From: Pantoea sp050157905
GTDB lineage: Bacteria > Pseudomonadota > Gammaproteobacteria > Enterobacterales > Enterobacteriaceae
DNA: 64,000 nt
Assembly: GCF_050157905.1 (NCBI RefSeq)
Contig: NZ_JBKIWZ010000001.1
Location: 3,748,992 to 3,812,991, forward strand
Direction of reading: 5' to 3'
Part shown: piece after piece, positions 51,251 to 60,764 of the stretch
Numbering within the stretch: position 1 is the first letter of the stretch
Layout of the letters: every line of letters starts with the position of its first letter
Program-made: the position numbers and the translations under genes
Notes under the pieces: model-generated
Told to the model about the DNA's origin: nothing
Seen by the model: the letters and a program-made list of their open reading frames with translations, nothing else
Databases searched by the model: none

Positions 51251-52227
51251 ATGCCAAATCGTTTAACCTGGTGCGATCTTCCCGCCGATGTCTCTCTCTG
51301 GCCGGGTTTGCCCTCTCTCTTAGCGGTGATGAAGTGATGCCGCTGGATTATCGCGCTGGCCGCACCGGCTGGCTGCTGTATGGCCGCGGGCTGGATAAGC
51401 AGCGTCTGACCGATTATCAGCATCAGCTGGGTGCCGCGATGGTGATCGTCAGCGCCTGGAACGTCGATGAGTATCAGGTCATTCGCCTGGCGGGATCGCT
51501 GACGCCGTTTGCCAGCAAGCTGGCGCACGATGCCGGGCTGGACGTGGCACCGCTGGGTAAAATCCCATGGCTCAAAGCGCCGGGCCTGCTGGTAATGGAT
51601 ATGGACTCTACTGCGATTCAAATCGAGTGCATCGACGAGATCGCTAAACTGGCGGGCTGCGGCGAGCAGGTGGCGGAGGTCACGGAGCGCGCGATGCGCG
51701 GGGAACTCGACTTCGCCGCCAGCCTGCGACAGCGTGTCGCAGCCCTGCAGGGCGCAGACGCCAATATTCTGAAGCAGGTGCGTGATACCCTGCCGCTGAT
51801 GCCGGGACTGACAACCCTGACGCAGAAACTGCAGGCACTGGGCTGGCAGGTCGCCATCGCATCCGGTGGTTTTACTTACTACGCTGACTATCTGCGTGAC
51901 AGGCTGCATCTGTCGGCGGTGGCGGCTAATGAGCTTGAGATTCGCGACGGCAAGCTGACCGGCAAGGTGCTGGGGCCGATTGTCGACGCACAATATAAAG
52001 CCGATACCCTGAAGAAGCTGGCGCAGCGTTTTAACATCGCGCCGGAACAGACGGTGGCGATCGGCGATGGGGCCAATGACCTGCTGATGATCAAAGCCGC
52101 CGCACTGGGTATTGCGTTCCATGCTAAACCTAAGGTGAATGAGCAGACTGCGGTCACCATTCGCCATGCCGATCTTATGGGGGTGTTCTGCATCCTGACC
52201 GGCAGCCTGATCCACGAAGAGCGTTAA
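51251..52227 (+). CDS. serB: Phosphoserine phosphatase with an apparent N-terminal frameshift
   Basis: SerB makes serine from phosphoserine. The family start MPNRLTWCDLPADVSLWPGL is read from ATG 51251, but that frame stops after 28 codons; the conserved LSLSGDEVMPLDY continues in another frame. One base appears missing in CCCTCTCTCTT at 51311-51321. The rest is intact: catalytic DMDSTAIQIECIDE, ASGGFTYYADYLRD, GDGANDLLMI. A GTG at 51271 opens the second frame and could give a 318-residue protein missing only the start, so activity may survive. Length with the base restored would be 325 (E. coli 322). Either a real mutation or a base-calling error. It overlaps no gene; radA follows after 13 bases. 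Confidence 0.85.
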
Positions 52228-52240
52228 CTGAGGTATTGAT

Positions 52241-53623
52241 TTGGCCAAAGCGGCAAAACGCGCATTTGTCTGTAACGAATGTGGCGCAGATTACCCACGC
52301 TGGCAGGGGCAATGCAGCGCCTGTCACGCCTGGAACACCATCACCGAGGTGCGCATCGCCGCCTCACCTGCGGCTGCGCGCAACGAGCGCCTGAGCGGTT
52401 ACGCTGGCAGCGCCGGCACCAGTCGGGTGCAGAAACTCTCTGAAATCAGCCTGGAGGCGCTGCCGCGTTTCTCCTCCACCTTTAAAGAGTTTGACCGGGT
52501 GCTGGGCGGCGGGGTGGTACCGGGCAGCGCCATCCTGATTGGCGGCAACCCTGGCGCCGGGAAATCGACGCTGCTGCTGCAGGTGATGTGCCGGTTGTCG
52601 GAGGGAATGAAAACCCTCTATGTGACCGGTGAAGAGTCACTGCAACAGGTGGCGATGCGCGCCCATCGTCTGGGATTGCCCACCGAAAACGTGAATATGC
52701 TGTCGGAAACCAGCATTGAGCAGATCTGCCTGATCGCCGAGCAGGAGCAGCCGCAACTGATGGTGATCGACTCGATCCAGGTGATGCACATGGCGGAGAT
52801 CCAGTCGTCACCCGGCAGCGTCGCCCAGGTGCGTGAAACCGCCGCCTATCTGACGCGCTTTGCCAAAACGCGCGGTGTCGCCATCATCATGGTCGGCCAT
52901 GTCACTAAAGATGGCTCGCTGGCAGGCCCGAAAGTGCTGGAGCACTGCATCGACTGTTCGGTTCTGCTGGATGGCGATGCCGATTCCCGCTTCCGCACCC
53001 TGCGCAGTCATAAAAACCGTTTTGGCGCAGTCAACGAACTGGGCGTGTTTGCCATGACTGAACAGGGTATGCGTGAAGTCAGCAACCCGTCCGCGATCTT
53101 TCTGTCGCGCGGCGAAGAGGTGACTTCCGGCAGCTCCGTAATGGTGCTGTGGGAGGGAACGCGGCCGCTGCTGGTGGAGATTCAGGCGCTCGTCGATCAC
53201 TCGATGATGGGCAATCCACGCCGTGTGGCGGTGGGGCTGGAACAGAACCGGCTGGCGATTCTGCTGGCGGTGCTGCATCGACACGGTGGACTGCAGATGG
53301 CGGACCAGGATGTGTTCGTCAACGTCGTCGGCGGCGTCAAAGTCACTGAAACCGGTGCGGACCTGGCGCTGATGCTGTCGATGGTATCGAGTCTGCGCGA
53401 CCGTCCGCTGCCGCAGGATCTGGTGATCTTCGGCGAAGTCGGGCTGGCTGGTGAAATCCGCCCGGTGCCCAGCGGTCAGGAACGTATCTCCGAAGCGGCG
53501 AAGCATGGCTTCAGACGCGCCATTGTGCCCGCCGGTAACGCACCGAAAAAACCGATTGCCGGAATGCAGGTATTTAGCGTGAAGAAGCTGGCCGATGCGC
53601 TGGCTATTCTGGACGATCTGTAA
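52241..53623 (+). CDS. radA: DNA repair protein RadA (Sms)
   Basis: 460 residues, exactly the E. coli length, from TTG 52241 (AGGT upstream). Zinc finger CNECGADYPRWQGQCSAC, RecA-like ATPase with Walker A GGNPGAGKST (about residue 95-104), the RadA-specific KNRFGA motif (about 255) and a Lon-like C-terminal domain (VFGEVGLAGEIRPVPSGQER). It drives branch migration in recombination. The rare start codon is shared by other enterobacteria as far as I recall. Confidence 0.96.
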   Translation: MAKAAKRAFVCNECGADYPRWQGQCSACHAWNTITEVRIAASPAAARNERLSGYAGSAGTSRVQKLSEISLEALPRFSSTFKEFDRVLGGGVVPGSAILIGGNPGAGKSTLLLQVMCRLSEGMKTLYVTGEESLQQVAMRAHRLGLPTENVNMLSETSIEQICLIAEQEQPQLMVIDSIQVMHMAEIQSSPGSVAQVRETAAYLTRFAKTRGVAIIMVGHVTKDGSLAGPKVLEHCIDCSVLLDGDADSRFRTLRSHKNRFGAVNELGVFAMTEQGMREVSNPSAIFLSRGEEVTSGSSVMVLWEGTRPLLVEIQALVDHSMMGNPRRVAVGLEQNRLAILLAVLHRHGGLQMADQDVFVNVVGGVKVTETGADLALMLSMVSSLRDRPLPQDLVIFGEVGLAGEIRPVPSGQERISEAAKHGFRRAIVPAGNAPKKPIAGMQVFSVKKLADALAILDDL

Positions 53624-53632
53624 TGCGCCTGC

Positions 53633-53661
53633 GGCCTGTCACGCTGTAGACGTGACAGGCC
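53633..53661. terminator. Hairpin between radA and nadR
   Basis: 11-base stem GGCCTGTCACG/CGTGACAGGCC with loop CTGTAGA, no U-run. It may partly end radA transcripts or process the mRNA. Confidence 0.5.
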
Positions 53662-53699
53662 CGATCCCACCTTAACCGCACTGATGCAGGAGGCACGAC

Positions 53700-54941
53700 A
53701 TGTCGTCGTTTGAATATCTTAAAACGGCCATCCGCCAGCAGGGTCATACGCTGCAACAGGTCGCTGATGCCAGCGGCATGACGAAAGGTTATCTGAGCCA
53801 GTTGCTCAATGCCAAAATCAAAAGCCCCAGCGCCCAGAAGCTGGAGGCACTGCACCGCTTTCTGGGCCTGGAGTTTCCGCGCCGCGATAAACGGATAGGG
53901 GTCATATTTGGTAAGTTCTATCCGCTGCACACCGGCCATATCTATCTGATTCAGCGCGCCTGCAGCCAGGTGGATGAGCTGCATATCATCATGGGCTACG
54001 ACGAGCCGCGCGACCGCGAACTGTTTGAGAATAGCGCGATGTCTCAGCAGCCGACGGTCAGCGATCGTCTGCGCTGGCTGCTGCAGACCTTTAAGTATCA
54101 GAAAAATATTCGCATCCACGCCTTCAATGAAGAGGGCATTGAACCCTATCCGCACGGCTGGGACGTCTGGAGCCGCGGCGTCAGTGCGTTCCTCAGCGAA
54201 CAGGGGATTACGGCGGACTGTATCTACACCAGCGAAGCGCCCGATGCCGAGATGTATCAGCAGCATCTGGGAATTCAGACCGTACTGGTCGATCCCAGCC
54301 GATCTTTTATGAGCATCAGCGGCGCGCAGATCCGTCAGGATCCGTTCCGCTTCTGGGACTACATTCCCACCGAAGTAAAACCGTTCTTTGTCCGCACCGT
54401 GGCGATCCTCGGCGGAGAATCCAGCGGCAAATCGACGCTGGTCAACAAACTCGCCAACATCTTCAACACTACCAGCGCCTGGGAGTATGGCCGCGACTAC
54501 GTCTTCTCCCATCTGGGCGGCGACGAGATGGCGCTGCAATATTCCGATTACGACAAGATCGCGCTGGGGCAGGCGCAGTACATCGATTTCGCCGTAAAAT
54601 ATGCCAATAAAGTGGCGTTTATCGACACCGATTTCGTGACCACGCAGGCGTTCTGTCTGAAGTATGAGGGGCGTGAACATCCCTTTGTGCAGGCGCTGAT
54701 CGACGAATATCGTTTTGATCTGGTGATCCTGCTGGAAAACAACGTGCCCTGGGTTGCCGATGGATTGCGCAGTCTGGGCAGTTCGGTCGATCGTCGGGAG
54801 TTTCAGTCGATGCTGGTGACGATGCTGCGGGAAAATAACATCGATTTTCTGCACGTTCAGGAAGATGATTATGATACTCGCTTCCTGCGCTGCATTGAGC
54901 TGGTGAAGGCGATGCTGGGCGAGAAAAACGCCCAGCCATAA
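53700..54941 (+). CDS. nadR: Trifunctional NAD regulator, NMN adenylyltransferase and ribosylnicotinamide kinase
   Basis: 413 residues (E. coli 410). N-terminal HTH (residues 5-60, TLQQVADASGMTKGYLSQLL), adenylyltransferase with GKFYPLHTGH (about 70-79) and SISGAQIRQDP, and the C-terminal kinase with Walker A GGESSGKST (about 240). It represses NAD synthesis genes and salvages ribosylnicotinamide. A GC-rich inverted repeat follows at 54951-54980. Confidence 0.96.
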   Translation: MSSFEYLKTAIRQQGHTLQQVADASGMTKGYLSQLLNAKIKSPSAQKLEALHRFLGLEFPRRDKRIGVIFGKFYPLHTGHIYLIQRACSQVDELHIIMGYDEPRDRELFENSAMSQQPTVSDRLRWLLQTFKYQKNIRIHAFNEEGIEPYPHGWDVWSRGVSAFLSEQGITADCIYTSEAPDAEMYQQHLGIQTVLVDPSRSFMSISGAQIRQDPFRFWDYIPTEVKPFFVRTVAILGGESSGKSTLVNKLANIFNTTSAWEYGRDYVFSHLGGDEMALQYSDYDKIALGQAQYIDFAVKYANKVAFIDTDFVTTQAFCLKYEGREHPFVQALIDEYRFDLVILLENNVPWVADGLRSLGSSVDRREFQSMLVTMLRENNIDFLHVQEDDYDTRFLRCIELVKAMLGEKNAQP

Positions 54942-54950
54942 CGCCTGCGA

Positions 54951-54980
54951 CGATCCGGTCTGCCGCCTGGCAGCCGGATC
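54951..54980. terminator. Inverted repeat between convergent nadR and oxidoreductase genes
   Basis: GATCCGG and CTGCC are mirrored by TGGCAG and CCGGATC around a short loop. Placed between two converging genes it could serve both; there is no U-run. Confidence 0.5.
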
Positions 54981-54986
54981 GGGTCA

Positions 54987-55988
54987 TTAATAGACCATCA
55001 CCACTTTACCGCGCATGTGGCCTTCCAGCACCCGCTGATGAGCGGCTTTCAGCGTCTCTACGCTCAGGCCGTGCAGCGTCTCGCTCAGCGTCGTCTGCAG
55101 TTTCCCCTCATCCAGCAGCGCCGACACCGCATCCAGAATCTCGCCCTGGCGCGCCATGTCCGGCGTGTTGAACATGCTGCGGGTATACATCAGCTCGAAG
55201 TGCAGCGCGGCGCTCTTCAGTTTCAGCTGATCCATCGACAGCGGATGTTCGTTTTCGACGATGGTGCAGATATGGCCCTGCGGGGCGATCAGTTTAGCCA
55301 TGGTTTCCCAGTGACCGTCGGTGTCATTCAGGCAGAAGATGTAATCAACCTGCTTAATCCCCTGTTTCTCCAGCTCGCCAACCATATCTTTATAGTTGAT
55401 CACCCGATCGGCTCCGCGATCGCGGCACCACTGCGCGGAATCTTCACGCGAGGCGGTCGCGATGACCTGCACCTTGCTGCGCAGCTTTGCTAGCGGGATC
55501 GCCAGCGATCCGACGCCGCCCGCGCCGCCGACGATCAGCAGCGTCTGATCGGCCGTGGCGTGCTCCAGGTTCAGTCGCTCAAACAATCCTTCCCAGGCGG
55601 TCAGGGCGGTCAGCGGGATCGCTGCCGACTGCGCCCAGTCCAGGCTCTCCGGCTTGTGGCCGGTGATACGTGAATCCACCAGCTGCTCGGTGCTGTTGCT
55701 GCCCGGACGGGTCAGGTCGCCGGCATAGAAGACTTCGTCGCCAGGCTTAAAGTTGCTGACTTTGCTGCCGACTTCCAGCACCACGCCGCTGGCGTCCCAG
55801 CCGAGAATGCGCGGCTGCTCAAGGCCATTTTTCATCGCCCCTTTGTGTACTTTGGTGTCGACCGGGTTGACCGACGCCGCTTTCACTTCGACACGCAGGT
55901 CATACTCACCGGGCGTCAGGGATTCAGGGAAAATCTCAGTGAAGTTTTCAGGACTTTCCGGATTAACTGCGATAGCGCGAATAGACAT
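54987..55988 (-). CDS. Zinc-type alcohol dehydrogenase-like / quinone oxidoreductase family protein
   Basis: 333 residues from ATG 55988 (AGGAAA upstream). MDR fold: catalytic domain with ASVNPVDTKVHKG and GWDASGVVLEVG; NAD(P)-binding LLIVGGAGGVGSLAIPLAKL. The cysteines that bind structural zinc are absent, so this is a zinc-free enoyl or quinone reductase-like enzyme, as in the ZADH/YahK-distant group. A divergent LysR gene lies 202 bases away and probably regulates it. Confidence 0.9.
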   Translation of the reverse strand: MSIRAIAVNPESPENFTEIFPESLTPGEYDLRVEVKAASVNPVDTKVHKGAMKNGLEQPRILGWDASGVVLEVGSKVSNFKPGDEVFYAGDLTRPGSNSTEQLVDSRITGHKPESLDWAQSAAIPLTALTAWEGLFERLNLEHATADQTLLIVGGAGGVGSLAIPLAKLRSKVQVIATASREDSAQWCRDRGADRVINYKDMVGELEKQGIKQVDYIFCLNDTDGHWETMAKLIAPQGHICTIVENEHPLSMDQLKLKSAALHFELMYTRSMFNTPDMARQGEILDAVSALLDEGKLQTTLSETLHGLSVETLKAAHQRVLEGHMRGKVVMVY

Positions 55989-56190
55989 AGCATTTTCCTG
56001 TTTAATCAGGCTCTCAGCCTGGAACGTGTCTCTGCCATGCTGACCGTGGCGCGGCAAACCCGCTGTCGGGCTGCGCCACGCTTCACATGGCCGAATGGCG
56101 ACTCTTTCAGAACCGGCTTTAAGTGTAGAACCTGGTTTTAGCGGTGATAAGATGGACAATCTTTCATAGAGTGTTCGTCTGAGGTGAACA

Positions 56191-57087
56191 ATGGCCTTTC
56201 GGCAGTGGCAGGATATGGCGCTTTTCGCGCTAGTGGCAGAGTGCGGCAGCTTTACCGCTGCGGCAGAACGGGCCGGGCTGCCGAAATCAAGCGTCAGCCA
56301 GCGCATCAGCCAGCTGGAGCAGCGGCTGGGGATCCGGCTGCTGAATCGCACCACCCGCCAGCTCAATCTGACCTTTGCCGGTGAGCGCTATCTGCTGCAC
56401 TGCCAGGAGATGATGCAGGCCAGTGAACGCGCCGATCAGGCGATTGCCAGCCTGCGTGACAACCCCAGTGGCCGCCTGCGCATCACCAGTCCGGCGGGCA
56501 TCGGCGCCACGCTGCTGGCGCGCTGCAACGCGGCGTTTTTACGCCTTTACCCGGATGTAACGCTGGATGTGTCGATATCGGATGAGATGCGCGACCTGGT
56601 GCAGGAGGGGTTTGATGTGGCGCTGCGCACCGGTCAGCCGCAGGAGTCGTCGCTGATTGGTCGCCGGATAGGCAACTGCCCGCGACGGCTGGTCGCTTCG
56701 CAGCACTATCTCGACGAGCATCCCCCGCTGGTCCATCCCCAGCAGCTGTCGGCCCATCGCTGTATTGCGCACCGCGCCTGGAATGAATGGGTGCTGCAGC
56801 GCGATGAAGAGTTCTATCGCTGGCTGCTGCCGCCAGGCCATCTCACGGACAATCTGCTCTACGCGCGCGAATCGGCGCTGGGCGATGCGGGCATCACGCT
56901 GCTGCCGCACTTCCTGATCGACGGGCCGATGGCCGATCCCCGGCTGGTGCCGGTGTTACCGGAATGGGAGGTCGAAGGCAATGAGCTGTGGCTGGTCTAT
57001 CCGGGCCGCAAACTGCAGTCGCCTGCGCTGGCGCGTTTTATTGAGTTCGCGCTGCAGTCAGAGGTATTCAGGGCGTTTTATCGCTGA
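56191..57087 (+). CDS. LysR family transcriptional regulator
   Basis: 298 residues. HTH residues 15-65 (FTAAAERAGLPKSSVSQRIS, LTFAGERYLLHCQEMM), then the effector domain (GRLRITSPAGIGATLLARCN, FDVALRTGQPQESSLIGRRI). Divergent from the oxidoreductase gene, the usual regulator-target layout. Its end overlaps the convergent fic gene by 20 bases. Confidence 0.9.
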   Translation: MAFRQWQDMALFALVAECGSFTAAAERAGLPKSSVSQRISQLEQRLGIRLLNRTTRQLNLTFAGERYLLHCQEMMQASERADQAIASLRDNPSGRLRITSPAGIGATLLARCNAAFLRLYPDVTLDVSISDEMRDLVQEGFDVALRTGQPQESSLIGRRIGNCPRRLVASQHYLDEHPPLVHPQQLSAHRCIAHRAWNEWVLQRDEEFYRWLLPPGHLTDNLLYARESALGDAGITLLPHFLIDGPMADPRLVPVLPEWEVEGNELWLVYPGRKLQSPALARFIEFALQSEVFRAFYR

Positions 57088-57670
57088 GCGGCTGGATATG
57101 CCGGAGAAATAAGGCTGCCATTTTTTCAGGGCCGGATTGATAACCGGCAATATTAGCGGCTAACCAGTCGCTGGCGCTCAGACCTTCCCAGCTGACCTGA
57201 TAGCCTGCATGCAAAATAATATGTTCGAACAGGATGCGCAGTGCACGGCCATTACCTTCGCGAAAGGGATGCAGAATATTTAACTCGCAATAGTACCAGG
57301 CAACCTGAAAACAGAAAGCCGCATGATCAGGCTGGGAGAAGCATTTCTCATGCGCCATTTTCGTAAATAAACGGTCTGCTTCCCGCGCAATAAAAGCGGG
57401 CTGGCAAAATCGCGTCTGGCCTTTGCTGATGGAGATATCGCGTATTTTTCCTGCCCAGCTATAAAGTTCGTTAAACAGGCAATAATGAATATGGCACAAG
57501 GTCCGGAGGGAAAAGGGAGGATGTGAAAGCGTAATCGTATGAATAGTTAGTGCGGTGATATCACGTTCAGCCTGATCAAGCAGGATCTGATCGCGGATAT
57601 TATAACGATTGATCAGCACATCTGAATCGGGGTAACAGTAGTGATCCCGCCAGACCTGATAACGATTCAC
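57068..57670 (-). CDS. Fic-domain AMP-transferase toxin (FicT-like)
   Basis: 200 residues from GTG 57670. The complete Fic motif HPFREGNGR (about residue 131-139) includes the catalytic His and all phosphate-binding residues, so the enzyme should be active when not inhibited. FicT proteins add AMP to gyrase and topoisomerase IV or to other targets. A 54-codon gene with the inhibitory motif lies 12 bases upstream, forming a toxin-antitoxin module. Confidence 0.92.
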   Translation of the reverse strand: MNRYQVWRDHYCYPDSDVLINRYNIRDQILLDQAERDITALTIHTITLSHPPFSLRTLCHIHYCLFNELYSWAGKIRDISISKGQTRFCQPAFIAREADRLFTKMAHEKCFSQPDHAAFCFQVAWYYCELNILHPFREGNGRALRILFEHIILHAGYQVSWEGLSASDWLAANIAGYQSGPEKMAALFLRHIQPLSDKTP

Positions 57671-57682
57671 CTTCGTCCCCTG

Positions 57683-57847
57683 TTACTGTTTATAGCGGCG
57701 TCGGATCTCTTCCAGCGTTAATAATTTGCTGTCAGCAGAGATATAGATTCCCTCGAGGCGCGAACTGGCGACAAAGTTAGCCACTTTCGTCGCCTCAAAA
57801 ATCGCTTCTGCTTTTTTCGATGGTGATGCCCTGGCTGTTTTTTTCAT
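57683..57847 (-). CDS. FicA-type antitoxin (short helix with inhibitory motif)
   Basis: 54 residues: MKKTARASPSKKAEAIFEAT, then VANFVASSRLEGIYISADS and LLTLEEIRRRYKQ. SSRLEG fits the (S/T)xxxE(G/N) motif by which class I antitoxins insert a Glu into the Fic active site and block ATP binding; in VbhA and FicA it occurs in the same position. Placed 12 bases before fic in the same operon. Found by reading the strand directly; family assignment rests on motif plus context. Confidence 0.8.
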   Translation of the reverse strand: MKKTARASPSKKAEAIFEATKVANFVASSRLEGIYISADSKLLTLEEIRRRYKQ

Positions 57848-57890
57848 CAGATTCAGACCTCTGTAGCGAACTGAATGAAAAGCGGAAGAA

Positions 57891-57906
57891 GGAGACCGGA
57901 GTCTCC
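57891..57906 (-). terminator. Possible terminator of ettA
   Basis: Stem GGAGAC/GTCTCC with loop TCCG (minus strand), 12 bases after the ettA stop, followed by TTCTTCCGCTTTT. Confidence 0.5.
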
Positions 57907-57917
57907 CCCTGATACGC

Positions 57918-59585
57918 TTACTTAGTCATACGCTTGTACTTGATGCGCTTCGGCTCCAGCGCATCTGCGCCGAGGGTACGCTTCTTGTACTCTTCATATT
58001 CGGTAAAGTTACCTTCGAAGAATTCGATTTTGCCTTCGTCCTGATAATCCAGAATGTGGGTGGCGATACGGTCCAGGAACCAGCGGTCATGCGAGATGAC
58101 CATGGCACAGCCCGGGAACTCCAGCAGGGCGTTTTCCAGCGCGCGAAGGGTTTCGATGTCCAGGTCGTTGGTAGGCTCATCGAGCAGCAGCATGTTGCCG
58201 CCAACCTGCAGCAGCTTCGCCAGATGCAGACGACCGCGTTCACCGCCCGACAGTTCGCCAACGCGTTTACCCTGATCGACGCCTTTGAAGTTAAAGCGGC
58301 CGACATAGGCGCGGCTTGGCATCTCGGTGTTACCGATACGCATGATGTCCTGGCCGCCGGAAACTTCTTCCCAGACGGTTTTGGAATTATCCATGCTGTC
58401 ACGGAACTGATCGACGGAGGCCAGCTTCACGGTTTCACCCAGCACGATGCTGCCGGAATCCGGCTGTTCCTGACCGGACATCATGCGGAACAGCGTCGAT
58501 TTACCCGCGCCGTTCGGACCGATGATCCCGACAATCGCACCCTTCGGCACAGAGAAGGAGAGGTCATCAATCAGTACACGATCGCCGTACGATTTGCGCA
58601 GGTTGCTGACTTCCAGCACTTTGTCACCCAGACGGGCACCTGGCGGAATGAACAGTTCGTTGGTTTCGTTGCGCTTCTGGTAGTCCGTGTTGTTCAGCTC
58701 TTCAAAGCGTGCCAGACGGGCTTTGCCTTTGGACTGACGGCCTTTGGTACCCTGACGCACCCACTCCAGCTCTTTCTCGATCGACTTACGACGAGCGGCT
58801 TCGGTAGAGGCTTCCTGTGCCAGACGCGCATCTTTCTGCTCCAGCCAGGAGGAGTAGTTACCTTCCCACGGAATGCCTTCACCGCGGTCCAGCTCCAGAA
58901 TCCAGCCTGCCACGTTATCCAGGAAGTAACGGTCGTGCGTAATCGCCACGACGGTGCCTTCGAAGTCATGCAGGAAACGCTCCAGCCAGGCGACAGATTC
59001 GGCGTCCAGGTGGTTGGTTGGTTCGTCCAGCAGCAGCATGTCTGGTTTTTCCAGCAGCAGGCGACAGAGGGCGACGCGGCGGCGTTCACCACCGGACAGG
59101 TTCGCGATTTTTGCATCCCAGTCTGGCAGGCGCAGCGCATCGGCCGCACGTTCCAGCTGCGTATTCAGGTTGTGACCGTCGTGCGCCTGGATAATCTCTT
59201 CCAGACGACCCTGTTCAGCAGCCAGCTTGTCGAAGTCTGCATCCTCTTCGGCGTACAGGGCGTACACTTCGTCGAGACGTTTCAGGGCGCCAACCACTTC
59301 GGACATCGCCTCTTCAACCGATTCACGCACGGTGTGTTCAAGGTTCAGCTGCGGCTCCTGCGGCAGGTAGCCAATCTTGATGCCGGGCTGTGGACGCGCT
59401 TCCCCTTCGATATCTTTATCGATGCCGGCCATGATGCGCAGCAGGGTTGATTTACCCGCGCCGTTCAGACCGAGTACGCCGATTTTTGCGCCCGGGAAGA
59501 AGCTGAGCGAGATGTTTTTCAGGATATGTCGCTTCGGCGGAACCACTTTGCCGACGCGATGCATGCTATAGACGAATTGAGCCAC
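57918..59585 (-). CDS. ettA: Energy-dependent translational throttle protein (ABC-F)
   Basis: 555 residues, equal to E. coli EttA (YjjK). Two ABC domains with Walker A GLNGAGKS (about 39) and GPNGAGKS (about 355), LSGGERRRVAL and LSGGERGRLHL signatures, and the interdomain linker QGTKGRQSKGKARLARFEEL that reaches the ribosomal P-site tRNA. It gates the first elongation step according to ATP/ADP. In E. coli slt and trpR follow; here a deoxyribose locus does. Confidence 0.96.
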   Translation of the reverse strand: MAQFVYSMHRVGKVVPPKRHILKNISLSFFPGAKIGVLGLNGAGKSTLLRIMAGIDKDIEGEARPQPGIKIGYLPQEPQLNLEHTVRESVEEAMSEVVGALKRLDEVYALYAEEDADFDKLAAEQGRLEEIIQAHDGHNLNTQLERAADALRLPDWDAKIANLSGGERRRVALCRLLLEKPDMLLLDEPTNHLDAESVAWLERFLHDFEGTVVAITHDRYFLDNVAGWILELDRGEGIPWEGNYSSWLEQKDARLAQEASTEAARRKSIEKELEWVRQGTKGRQSKGKARLARFEELNNTDYQKRNETNELFIPPGARLGDKVLEVSNLRKSYGDRVLIDDLSFSVPKGAIVGIIGPNGAGKSTLFRMMSGQEQPDSGSIVLGETVKLASVDQFRDSMDNSKTVWEEVSGGQDIMRIGNTEMPSRAYVGRFNFKGVDQGKRVGELSGGERGRLHLAKLLQVGGNMLLLDEPTNDLDIETLRALENALLEFPGCAMVISHDRWFLDRIATHILDYQDEGKIEFFEGNFTEYEEYKKRTLGADALEPKRIKYKRMTK

Positions 59586-59763
59586 GTTGGTTTGAGCCTC
59601 TGGGTCTGTTGGTCGTTTGAATGATGTCGAAGTTTAGCCTTTTTCACCGTCTAATCCCAGCCGGGGGGCGGCGAATATTACCCGGGACGGGGAATAGCAG
59701 ACGGCGCAGCGCGTCAGCGTCTGATTTGATCGTCGCCTGGCGGCCAGGCGGCAAAAGCGGGGA

Positions 59764-60534
59764 TCAGGGCAGGCGCAGCGGTATCCCCTGCTGGGCCAGC
59801 CACTGTTGCAACGCCTGATCGGGCGCGCTGTCACTGACCAGCAGATCAAAACGCTGCAGCTCAGCGATACGGGCGGGCAGCACTTTGCCATATTTGCTGC
59901 TGTCGGCCACCAGCACCGACTTTCGGGCGCGCAGCATAGCATGATGTTTCATCATCAGCTCATTGGTGTTGTAGCAGGTCGCACCCTGATCTTTATCGAT
60001 GCCGGCGGCAGAGATAAAGGCCAGCGTCGGACAGAGATCGTCCAGGAGAGTGTGCACGCCGATCGGGGTAAACAGGGCATTGTCAGCGTGAAATTCACCG
60101 CCGCTCAGTATCACGTTGCAGGCGGGTTTCTCTTTCAGCGTCAGAAAGGTGTTCATGGCGCAGCAGATGGCAGTAAACGCCAGCGTATCCGGGATCGCAT
60201 CCACGATATAGGGCAGGGTGGTGCCACAGTCAAAAAAAACCGTATCGTTTTCTGCGATCAGGCTGGCTGCGGCCTGGGCCAGTCGCTGTTTTCGGGCGGC
60301 ATTCTGCCCATGCTGATCGCTGACAAAATAGTGGCTGGCGTGGCTTTTGGGATCGCTGACGATGTAGCCGCCCAGCAGAACGATGCTGGAAGCGGGTTCG
60401 GATAAGTCGCGACGCACCGTCATCTCTGAGACGCCCAGCAGTTGAGCGGCATCTTTCAGATGCAGTTTATCGGTGCGTTTCAGCGCCTGCGTCAGCTTGT
60501 GAATGCGTTCGTCGCGCCGGGTTTCCATGGTCAT
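59764..60534 (-). CDS. deoR: DeoR-type deoxyribonucleoside/deoxyribose operon repressor
   Basis: 256 residues. METRRDERIHKLTQALKRTD, LHLKDAAQLLGVSEMTVRRD (HTH) and the effector domain (FFDCGTTLPYIVDAI, NTFLTLKEKPACNVILSGGE) follow E. coli DeoR closely. Because it faces deoK-deoP-deoX it could equally be called DeoQ, the deoxyribose-specific regulator of Salmonella. It probably represses the divergent operon and itself through the operators at 60765 and 60871, relieved by deoxyribose-5-phosphate. Confidence 0.88.
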   Translation of the reverse strand: MTMETRRDERIHKLTQALKRTDKLHLKDAAQLLGVSEMTVRRDLSEPASSIVLLGGYIVSDPKSHASHYFVSDQHGQNAARKQRLAQAAASLIAENDTVFFDCGTTLPYIVDAIPDTLAFTAICCAMNTFLTLKEKPACNVILSGGEFHADNALFTPIGVHTLLDDLCPTLAFISAAGIDKDQGATCYNTNELMMKHHAMLRARKSVLVADSSKYGKVLPARIAELQRFDLLVSDSAPDQALQQWLAQQGIPLRLP

Positions 60535-60764
60535 CTCTCTGTTACCTATCCTTCAGTGCGGAACAAGGACGCCGGAACCGGCATCAATACGCGACAAACC
60601 TCACAGATTTTAATGAGTTGCGTCTCATCGGCCAGGCTGGCAATCAATCTTACCCGCAATCCGTAAGGGCCGCAAACCTCCGCTGCGCAGTCTGCGCCGC
60701 GTCATACTGGCCCGGCAGGCGGGCAAGGAGGCCTGCGTCTTACGCGTGGTGGGTGATGTTATCT

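Noticed and set aside
51136..52248. 370-codon minus-strand frame opposite serB
   Set aside because: Shadow of serB; residue composition (Gln, His, Arg rich) is typical of reverse frames in GC-rich coding DNA.
53604..54854. Long minus-strand frame (416 codons) opposite nadR
   Set aside because: Antisense shadow of a well identified gene with strong codon bias; no ribosome site or domain.
58056..59450. Long open frame (464 codons) on the plus strand opposite ettA
   Set aside because: It is the mirror image of a highly conserved ABC-F gene; composition is that of an antisense frame and no family is recognisable.
59586..59763. Possible small gene between ettA and deoR
   Set aside because: Only GC-rich leader and 3' sequence; no start with ribosome site and no conserved-looking frame.
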